6,440 nucleotides of DNA, taken from positions 1 through 6,440 of the forward strand of contig DAOVNI010000101.1 of the NCBI GenBank assembly GCA_030630315.1. Reading direction: 5' to 3'. Below are positions 1 through 4,773 of the stretch, piece after piece; within the stretch, counting starts at the first letter, position 1, and the number at the start of each line of letters is the position of its first letter. The notes below the pieces were generated by a model that did not search any database, was not told the DNA's origin, and saw only the letters and a list, made by a program, of their open reading frames with translations. This stretch comes from Phycisphaerae bacterium (GTDB lineage: Bacteria; Planctomycetota; Phycisphaerae; Sedimentisphaerales; Anaerobacaceae). A program made the position numbers and the translations under genes.

Positions 1-825
1 GCGCAAACTATCGCTGAGGTTGGCGAGTCCTTAAACGAATTCAAATACAGCGAGCCGTTAGCACAGCTTTACAGATTTTTCTGGAATGACTTTTGCGACT
101 GGTATCTCGAGTGGGTCAAGCCGAGAATGCAGGATGAGCAGCAAAGGCCGATTGCTCAAAACGTTTTAGCTTTTGTGCTGGACCAGATTTTGCGCCTGTT
201 GCACCCGTTTGTGCCGTTTATCACCGAGGGAATATTCCAGAAGCTCAACGAGATTGTACCAACCAGACAACTTAAGGGACTTGCCGAAGCGAAAAAATCC
301 GAGGCGCTGGTAGCTGCCGAATGGCCAAAGGAAATTGATTCCCTACGCGAGCCGGACGCTGAGAAACAGATTGAAATTATACAAGCTGCAATTCGGACTG
401 TACGGGATATTAGAAGCAATAGAAACATACCACCAAAGGAACTCAAAGTTGTATCCATAAAGTCGCAACAAGAAAGCGTTGATATTCTGAACCGAAATGC
501 CGAACTCATCCAGCAGCTGGCCGGCGTAACAGGGTTTAAGGCAGGCACAGCTATTGTAAAACCCGCAAACGCTGCAGTTGCAATCACAGATGCAACGGAA
601 GTTTACGTACACGACGCCATTGACCCGCAAGCCGAACGGCAGCGGCTGGAAAAACAGAAACAGCAGATTGAAGAAACGAAAAAGGCGGTAGAGGCGAAGC
701 TGGCCAATGAAAATTTTGTTACCAAGGCCAAGCCGGAAGTAGTGGCCCGGGCCAGAGACAGGCTGGCTGAGCTATCAGAACAATTAAAGACCGTTGAGAA
801 ACACCTTTCGGAATTAAACGGTTAA
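1..825 (+). CDS. valS: Valine--tRNA ligase, C-terminal part (5' end outside window)
   Basis: Valyl-tRNA synthetase charges tRNA-Val with valine in the cytoplasm. Only the last 274 residues are here; the Rossmann catalytic core (HIGH and KMSKS motifs) and the editing domain lie upstream of the window. The frame is open from base 1. Window residues 24-42 (YRFFWNDFCDWYLEWVKPR) are the classic start of the class Ia anticodon-binding helical domain. Residues 68-76 (HPFVPFITE) match the ValRS/IleRS/LeuRS signature usually seen as HPFMPFITE. Residues 208-274 form a charged heptad-like tail containing LANENFVTKA, the hallmark of the ValRS C-terminal coiled coil that contacts the tRNA corner. The family is usually 870-950 residues, so about 600-650 are missing. 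The gene stops 21 bp before the BFN gene, which suggests co-transcription. No frameshift is visible. Identity is certain from these motifs; only the 5' end is unknown. Confidence 0.97.
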   Translation, partial: AQTIAEVGESLNEFKYSEPLAQLYRFFWNDFCDWYLEWVKPRMQDEQQRPIAQNVLAFVLDQILRLLHPFVPFITEGIFQKLNEIVPTRQLKGLAEAKKSEALVAAEWPKEIDSLREPDAEKQIEIIQAAIRTVRDIRSNRNIPPKELKVVSIKSQQESVDILNRNAELIQQLAGVTGFKAGTAIVKPANAAVAITDATEVYVHDAIDPQAERQRLEKQKQQIEETKKAVEAKLANENFVTKAKPEVVARARDRLAELSEQLKTVEKHLSELNG

Positions 826-846
826 CACAATAAAGGCGGTGCCAAA

Positions 847-1242
847 ATGGAAACAGAAGCTGAATTATCACGCATAATCATTAACGAAACATCCGACCAG
901 CAGATAATTGTCTTAAAAGAGCGTCACGGCCAGCGCAGCTTCCCTATCGTCATCGGCATAGTCGAAATTTTCGCAATCGACCGCCGGCTAAAGGGCATCA
1001 AGCCGCCCCGCCCGATGACACACGATTTATTGGACAGCGTAATTGAAAACCTCGGCGCTAAAATAGAAAAGATAGTTATAAATGACCTGCGCAATCATAC
1101 CTTTTATGCGAAGATACACCTGAGTTTGAATGGGCGAACCGTTAAAATTGACTCCCGTCCCTCCGATGCGATTGCACTGGGAGCGGCGTCAAATGCCCCT
1201 ATTTATGTTGCCGAGCACGTTTTCGAGAAAACTTCCCAGTAA
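847..1242 (+). CDS. Bifunctional nuclease family (BFN / DUF151) protein
   Basis: This 131-residue protein is a compact single-domain member of the BFN/DUF151 family. Some members, such as plant BBD proteins, have been reported to have RNase and DNase activity; the role in most bacteria is unknown. Visible family signatures are PIVIGIVEIFAI (residues 33-44, usually IGxxEAxAI), PRPMTHDLL (54-62) and IDSRPSDAIAL (101-111), followed by APIYVAEHVFE near the C-terminus. It ends soon after the core fold and lacks the UvrB/UvrC-motif or acidic tail found in some relatives. The ATG is supported by a purine-rich ribosome site (AAAGGCGGTG, 832-841) about 5 bp upstream, and it lies 21 bp after the valS stop, so the two genes are likely one operon. 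One deviation is Ile at position 41 where the family usually has Ala. Family assignment is strong; nuclease activity is only inferred from the family name. Confidence 0.93.
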   Translation: METEAELSRIIINETSDQQIIVLKERHGQRSFPIVIGIVEIFAIDRRLKGIKPPRPMTHDLLDSVIENLGAKIEKIVINDLRNHTFYAKIHLSLNGRTVKIDSRPSDAIALGAASNAPIYVAEHVFEKTSQ

Positions 1243-1266
1243 AACGGGACGCCAAACGGGAACCCG

Positions 1267-1830
1267 CTATGAAGAGCTTTTAGGAGCCCGAAAGCTTGAA
1301 ATAATCATTAACCCGACGCCAATACAAAGCATACTGTCTGCGACATTAAATGCAGGCCAATGGTACTGCCGGTAATAGACATCAATAAAGTCACGCACCA
1401 GGCCATTATTAAATATTCTGTCGTAAAGATTGCCACAAACACCGGCAGCAAAGAGCGCAAGAGCAATGTGAACTAATTTTTGCCTGGTTCCACCGAGAAG
1501 AAAAACCGCGAAGATTACCACCAAGGCAATAACTGAAACCGCTACTAATAAGTGATACTGCCCGGCGGCTATTCCAAAAGCGGCGCCTTCGTTTACCGTC
1601 GCCACCAATTGCAAAAAACCATCTATAATTGAAACGCCGTTGCCTGGCTTTTGCTCCAGCCAGTTGAATACCGCCCTCTTGCTCCACAAATCCAGCGTCA
1701 GGCAGGTCGCCATTAAAGGCCAGAAAATAAGCTGTGCCGCCAAATCCGGCAGTGCGAAAGGGTGGCGCTTCAAAAAAGCCCGACCTGAAGTCGGCCGGGC
1801 ACTACTTTCTTCTCTCTCGGACTCTGTCAT
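1267..1830 (-). CDS. lspA: Lipoprotein signal peptidase (signal peptidase II)
   Basis: LspA is an inner-membrane aspartyl protease that removes the signal peptide of diacylglyceryl-modified prolipoproteins just before the lipobox cysteine. The 187-residue reading shows four hydrophobic segments (about 31-48, 87-112, 117-133 and 160-180). The family boxes are present: DLWSK (47-51), NEGAAFG (80-86), GNLYDR (133-138) and FNVADS (161-166). The predicted catalytic pair is Asp137 and Asp165. In GNLYDR the usual preceding GG is AAGVC. The first 30 residues are polar and longer than usual. The ATG at 1830 lacks a convincing Shine-Dalgarno, and a terminator-like hairpin lies inside codons 11-20. A TTG at 1773-1771 (Leu20) would give 168 residues, nearer the family norm, so the start is uncertain. 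It sits 28 bp downstream of a lipoprotein gene and converges on the BFN gene, with 24 bp between stops. Confidence 0.95.
   Translation of the reverse strand: MTESEREESSARPTSGRAFLKRHPFALPDLAAQLIFWPLMATCLTLDLWSKRAVFNWLEQKPGNGVSIIDGFLQLVATVNEGAAFGIAAGQYHLLVAVSVIALVVIFAVFLLGGTRQKLVHIALALFAAGVCGNLYDRIFNNGLVRDFIDVYYRQYHWPAFNVADSMLCIGVGLMIISSFRAPKSSS
1772..1800 (-). terminator. Intrinsic-terminator-like hairpin in the 5' end of lspA
   Basis: Read on the minus strand, the left arm is GCCCGGCC (1800-1793), the 7-nt loop is GACTTCA and the right arm is GGTCGGGC (1785-1778). TTTTTT (1777-1772) follows immediately. The eight pairs include one G-U wobble and seven strong ones, so the RNA stem forms on the minus-strand transcript. 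The plus-strand transcript would have an A-C mismatch at that pair and no downstream T-tract, so the polarity is clear. It lies 58 bp past the TPR gene stop, a normal distance for that gene's terminator, yet inside codons 11-20 of lspA as read from the ATG at 1830. It could end the TPR transcript or attenuate lspA. Termination in vivo is inferred. Confidence 0.72.
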
Positions 1831-1858
1831 AATCGGCGTTTAGCGTATCCGCAGTCGG

Positions 1859-2848
1859 CTATTCATTTTGCTTCGAATATATTTCTATATATTTGAGCAG
1901 CCTCTCACGATTAGGTTGATTGGGCTTTAAGTCCAGAGATAGACGCCACTGCTGGATTGCTTTTGCCTTCAGCGTCTCATCTTCATCATCGAGCGCCTTT
2001 AACATATAGGCAACCCCCAACCCCCTATATGCCTCCCAATCCTTATCATTTATCTCAATCGCCCTGCTGTAACTTTCCGTTGCCCGGTCCACGTCGTTAA
2101 GTCGCAGATAACAATATCCAAGATATTGATAGGTGGTATTGTTATCAGGCTGGATTTGTGTTACCGATGTTAACAGCTCTTTTGCAGGCTCATTGTAACC
2201 GGCTCTCAGATACGCAACTGCCAGCGAAGTCATAATATCAGGGTTATTACTATCTATTTCCAGCGCGCGCTTATAGGAGCGAATAGCCTGGTCATAATCT
2301 TTTTGCAATTCATAAATATCGCCAAGCAGCTTTTGGATTTCACTTACATTAGGGTCAATCTGTTCGGCTCGTTCGGCTGCCACTAAAGCATGGTTGTAGT
2401 CCTCAACTTCATAGTAGCTTTTGGCGGCACCGACATGCGCTTCCAGATGGTCGGGCTCGAGCTCACAGGCTTTGGCGTATGCCTTGACCGCCTGTGCAAA
2501 TTTTTTCATAATCTGGTAAACCCGGCCAAGATTGAAATAATCTTTGAAAGACCAGGGATTTAACTCTGTTGCCTTTTCATAGGAGGCGGCACTTTTTCCA
2601 TAATCCTTTGTTTCCTGATAAATCTCGCCAAGCAGAGAATAAGCGAACGGAAGACGATTGTCTAATTTCACAGCCGAGTTGAGCCGTTCGATGGCCATTT
2701 CATTCTCATCGAGCTCCCTGAGCATTACAGCGTCGACATATAAATCAACCGCCCGTTGTTGTTCCCGGCCACAGCCGGCCAAAAATAACAGGATTACGCC
2801 TGTCAGGCACACGCAGATTGCAAAACGGACATTCGCACTATTAGACAT
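1859..2848 (-). CDS. TPR-repeat lipoprotein
   Basis: This 329-residue protein has a lipoprotein signal peptide: a basic Arg8, a hydrophobic stretch (9-24) and the lipobox LAGC (23-26). Cys26 is the predicted lipidated residue, so the mature protein should be membrane-anchored outside the cytoplasm. The rest is an unusually regular tetratricopeptide-repeat solenoid: eight units starting at about residues 33, 67, 101, 135, 169, 203, 237 and 271, each 34 residues. Recurrent features are LG.IY..., A...Y.KA.E..P and similar. The last unit is interrupted by an acidic insert (ALDDEDETLKA, 285-295). There is no enzymatic domain, so it is probably a scaffold or assembly factor; the partner is unknown. 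The ATG is preceded by AAGGGAAG (2862-2855), a good ribosome site. A strong promoter and a hairpin-rich leader lie upstream, and lspA, whose product should process this protein, is next downstream. PilF/PilW, BamD or YfgC-like roles cannot be told apart here. Confidence 0.92.
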   Translation of the reverse strand: MSNSANVRFAICVCLTGVILLFLAGCGREQQRAVDLYVDAVMLRELDENEMAIERLNSAVKLDNRLPFAYSLLGEIYQETKDYGKSAASYEKATELNPWSFKDYFNLGRVYQIMKKFAQAVKAYAKACELEPDHLEAHVGAAKSYYEVEDYNHALVAAERAEQIDPNVSEIQKLLGDIYELQKDYDQAIRSYKRALEIDSNNPDIMTSLAVAYLRAGYNEPAKELLTSVTQIQPDNNTTYQYLGYCYLRLNDVDRATESYSRAIEINDKDWEAYRGLGVAYMLKALDDEDETLKAKAIQQWRLSLDLKPNQPNRERLLKYIEIYSKQNE

Positions 2849-2878
2849 ATATGCTTCCCTTCTCTATTAGGACAACCC

Positions 2879-2950
2879 TGCCGGCGCCATTTGCCGGCAT
2901 TTAGCACACCCGCTTTCACGGGTGTAAACTCGTACCTGCCAAAGCAGGTA
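2879..2950 (-). repeat. Cluster of three perfect 7-bp hairpins in the TPR mRNA leader
   Basis: There are three perfect inverted repeats in a row. The first is TGCCGGC/GCCGGCA (2879-2885 with 2893-2899, 7-nt loop). The second is ACACCCG/CGGGTGT (2906-2912 with 2919-2925, 6-nt loop). The third is TACCTGC/GCAGGTA (2933-2939 with 2944-2950, 4-nt loop). Their left ends are exactly 27 bp apart. The arms differ in sequence, so this is not a simple tandem duplication. If the adjacent promoter is used, all three lie in the 5' untranslated leader of the TPR gene, ending about 30 nt before its start codon. They could stabilise the mRNA, control translation, or be remnants of REP-like elements. I do not recognise a known riboswitch class. 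Confidence 0.8.
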
Positions 2951-2967
2951 TCCCTGATTAGCGGCCA

Positions 2968-2995
2968 ATTATACCACAGTAACTATCGCTGTCAA
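2968..2995 (-). promoter_or_regulatory. Sigma-70-type promoter for the TPR-lspA unit
   Basis: On the minus strand the -35 is TTGACA (2995-2990) and the -10 is TATAAT (2973-2968), with a 16-bp spacer. Both hexamers match the consensus perfectly, and TGG directly before the -10 adds an extended -10 TGn element. The start site would be near 2961, giving a leader of about 112 nt before the TPR ATG at 2848. Such a match predicts strong basal transcription. Activity is inferred from sequence only. Confidence 0.82.
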
Positions 2996-3045
2996 AAACT
3001 TTTAGCGGCACAGGAATCGCGTTTTTGAGCGTTTTTTCTAAATGT

Positions 3046-3074
3046 TTGACATATTTAACACGGCCTTATATTAT
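3046..3074 (+). promoter_or_regulatory. Sigma-70-type promoter for gpmI(-mutL)
   Basis: The -35 TTGACA (3046-3051) is perfect and the -10 TATTAT (3069-3074) has one mismatch to TATAAT, with the ideal 17-bp spacer. The predicted start is near 3081, which leaves a leader of about 76 nt before the gpmI ATG. T-tracts at 3022-3026 and 3032-3037 fall at about -59 to -44, where an UP element binds the alpha C-terminal domain. mutL has no promoter of its own in the 42-bp gap behind gpmI, so this promoter probably serves both genes. Confidence 0.75.
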
Positions 3075-3082
3075 ATCGGGTT

Positions 3083-3139
3083 AATAAGCAAAAAGGTAAA
3101 AGTAAAAAGGTAAAAGTTCGGATAGTTTTGCTTTTTATT
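3083..3139 (+). other. AU-rich stem-loop in the gpmI leader enclosing the tandem repeat
   Basis: AAGCAAAA (3086-3093) is complementary to TTTTGCTT (3126-3133). Pairing resumes with AATA (3083-3086) and TATT (3136-3139) if the surplus T residues bulge. The 32-nt loop contains nearly all of the 14-bp tandem repeat. The stem has only two G-C pairs, so it is weak. It begins almost at the predicted transcript start. A stem of this kind is not convincing as a terminator because it is not GC-rich. Confidence 0.4.
3090..3117 (+). repeat. Perfect 14-bp tandem repeat, two copies
   Basis: AAAAAGGTAAAAGT occurs twice head to tail (3090-3103 and 3104-3117) with no mismatch. It lies in the presumed 5' leader of gpmI, 40-67 nt before the start codon. 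Each unit contains AAAGGT, a weak Shine-Dalgarno-like core, but no start codon follows closely. A replication-slippage duplication or a binding site for an RNA- or DNA-binding protein are both possible. Confidence 0.9.
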
Positions 3140-3156
3140 CGAAAGGCCTCTCATTT

Positions 3157-4731
3157 ATGACGAAACAAAAAGTAATTTTGAAGAACAAGCCATTCGTACT
3201 GATTATCCGCGACGGCTGGGGTTACAATCCAAATCCGGATGAAGATGACTATAATGCTATCAAGTGTGCCAACACCCCGACAGACGACATGCTGATGGCC
3301 GAGTATCCAAACTGCCTTATCCATACAAGCGGTGAAGATGTGGGCCTGCCGGACGGAACGATGGGCAACAGCGAAGTAGGACATCAAAATATCGGGGCCG
3401 GCAGAATCGCCCCCCAGGAATCTGTAAGACTCAGCAGGGCCATTCGCGACGGGTCTTTTTTTGAGAATAAGGAATTTCTGAATTTAATCAAATTTGTAAA
3501 AAAAAATAACGGCAAAATGCACCTGATGGGCCTGTGCAGTAACATTGGTGTACACTCGCTGTTAGACCACCTGTACGGCCTGCTTGAGCTGGCAAAAAGA
3601 AACGACATAAAAGATATTTTTATCCACGCATTTACCGATGGCCGGGACTCACCGCCGGACAGTGGAGCAGGATACATAACCGACATCGAAAAAAAGGCCG
3701 AAGAAATAGGCGCAGGCAAAATCGCCAGTGTCACGGGCAGGTTTTATGCTATGGACCGCGACAGCCGGTGGGACCGTGTGCAAAAGGCCTATGAATGTCT
3801 GAGGATTGGCAAAGGTATCAAAGCAGCTACAGCAGCAGAGGCGGTTGCCAAAAGTTATGAAAAAGACGTAACGGACGAATTTATCGAGCCGACCTGTATT
3901 GTTAATAGTGACAATGAACCTTTAGCCACCATCGACAACGGCGACGGTGTAATATTCTTCAACTTCCGCGGCGACAGACCTCGTGAAATTACGCGGGCAT
4001 TTGTTGAGCGGGATTTCAAAGAATTTCTAAGAACAACCAGGCCGAATATATGTTACGTCTGTATGACCGAGTACGATGTAACGATACCTGCACCGGTGGC
4101 GTTTCCGAAGCCGCCAAAAATGAAAAATATATTAGGGGCATACTGGAGCTCTCTGGGGCTGAAGCAATTTCGCTGTGCCGAGACGGAAAAATATGCTCAC
4201 GTCACCTTCTTCTTCAACGATTACACCGAAAAGCCGTTCAGCGGTGAAGACAGGCAAATCGTGCCTTCGCCGCGAGTGCGAACATACGACTTGAAGCCTG
4301 AGATGAGCGCTTACGAGGTTGCCGACATTGTACTGAAAAGACTCGACTTGAACAAATACGATGTAATGGTGGTCAATTTTGCCAATCCGGATATGGTCGG
4401 CCATACGGGCATACTGTCCGCAGCGATTAAAGCGGCTGAAACGGTGGATGAATGCGTCGGCAGAATTCTGGAGAAAGTCAAGGGGCTGGGCGGGTCGGCT
4501 ATAATTACCGCCGACCACGGTAATTTCGAGAAAATGTGGGATACAGAAAAGAATCAGCCACATACCGCTCACACCATCGGCGATGTGCCGTTGATTGTTT
4601 TCGACAAGCGCTATAAAAACAGCAAGCTGCGGGAAGGCAGCAGATTGGCCGACATAGGGCCTACCCTGCTGCAAATGATGAAACTGCCGCAACCCGAGGA
4701 AATGACCGGCCAGAGCCTACTTAAAAGCTAA
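3157..4731 (+). CDS. gpmI: 2,3-bisphosphoglycerate-independent phosphoglycerate mutase
   Basis: This enzyme interconverts 3- and 2-phosphoglycerate in glycolysis and gluconeogenesis, in the cytoplasm, using two Mn ions and a phosphoserine intermediate. The 524 residues match the family size of about 510-550. The phosphatase-like domain supplies Asp19 (RDGWG), the nucleophile Ser72 in MGNSEVGH (69-76), the metal ligands Asp412 and His416 (NPDMVGH), Asp453 and His454 (ADHGN), and His472 (HTAHT). The transferase domain has His133 (GVHS), the DGRD motif, Arg195 (TGRFYAMDRD), Arg201 and RGDR (271-274). AETEKYAHVTFFFN is also present; it is followed by DYTEKPF where many bacteria have GGxExPF. All catalytic residues seem intact. 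The ATG follows AAAGG at 3142-3146, which gives a reasonable though long spacing. It has its own promoter upstream and mutL 42 bp downstream. A run of nine A residues (3498-3506) encodes Lys115-Lys116-Asn117. Confidence 0.97.
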   Translation: MTKQKVILKNKPFVLIIRDGWGYNPNPDEDDYNAIKCANTPTDDMLMAEYPNCLIHTSGEDVGLPDGTMGNSEVGHQNIGAGRIAPQESVRLSRAIRDGSFFENKEFLNLIKFVKKNNGKMHLMGLCSNIGVHSLLDHLYGLLELAKRNDIKDIFIHAFTDGRDSPPDSGAGYITDIEKKAEEIGAGKIASVTGRFYAMDRDSRWDRVQKAYECLRIGKGIKAATAAEAVAKSYEKDVTDEFIEPTCIVNSDNEPLATIDNGDGVIFFNFRGDRPREITRAFVERDFKEFLRTTRPNICYVCMTEYDVTIPAPVAFPKPPKMKNILGAYWSSLGLKQFRCAETEKYAHVTFFFNDYTEKPFSGEDRQIVPSPRVRTYDLKPEMSAYEVADIVLKRLDLNKYDVMVVNFANPDMVGHTGILSAAIKAAETVDECVGRILEKVKGLGGSAIITADHGNFEKMWDTEKNQPHTAHTIGDVPLIVFDKRYKNSKLREGSRLADIGPTLLQMMKLPQPEEMTGQSLLKS

Positions 4732-4773
4732 TATAAACGCACGCTGTTTTTCTGATAGGGGTGGGAGAAGACA

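Larger units (their letters stand above)
2849..3156. other. Divergent intergenic regulatory region between the TPR gene and gpmI
   Basis: This 308-bp stretch has no credible protein gene on either strand. From left to right it holds the TPR gene's ribosome site, three consecutive hairpins, a minus-strand promoter, T-tracts, a plus-strand promoter, a 14-bp tandem repeat inside a weak inverted repeat, and the gpmI ribosome site (AAAGG at 3142-3146, a somewhat long 10 bp before the ATG). The two -35 boxes are separated by 50 bp, enough for a shared regulator. The only operator-like symmetry I see there is the short AAAACTTTT (2995-3003). Confidence 0.85.

Noticed and set aside
156..630. Long open frames on the minus strand within valS
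   Set aside because: They are antisense to a clear ValRS reading, have cysteine- and serine-rich low-quality translations, and show no ribosome site or recognisable domain.
1219..1232. Hairpin GTTTT-CGAG-AAAAC near the BFN gene 3' end, considered as a terminator for lspA or BFN
   Set aside because: The stem has five pairs with a single G-C, lies inside coding sequence and has no following T-tract on either strand.
2879..2950. The hairpin cluster considered as a CRISPR array
   Set aside because: The three units have different arm sequences and spacers of only 6-7 bp; CRISPR repeats must be near identical and separated by longer spacers.
2879..2950. The hairpin cluster considered as a known riboswitch or T-box leader
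   Set aside because: I could not see the conserved cores of the c-di-GMP, cobalamin, TPP, SAM or T-box classes, and no anti-terminator arrangement precedes the TPR gene.
3384..3734. Minus-strand open frame of 116 codons inside gpmI
   Set aside because: The gpmI frame carries the catalytic motifs across this interval; the antisense product shows no motif and is a composition shadow.
4732..4773. Possible terminator between gpmI and mutL (GTTTTTC at 4745-4751)
   Set aside because: A short T-run is present, but no GC-rich stem precedes it.
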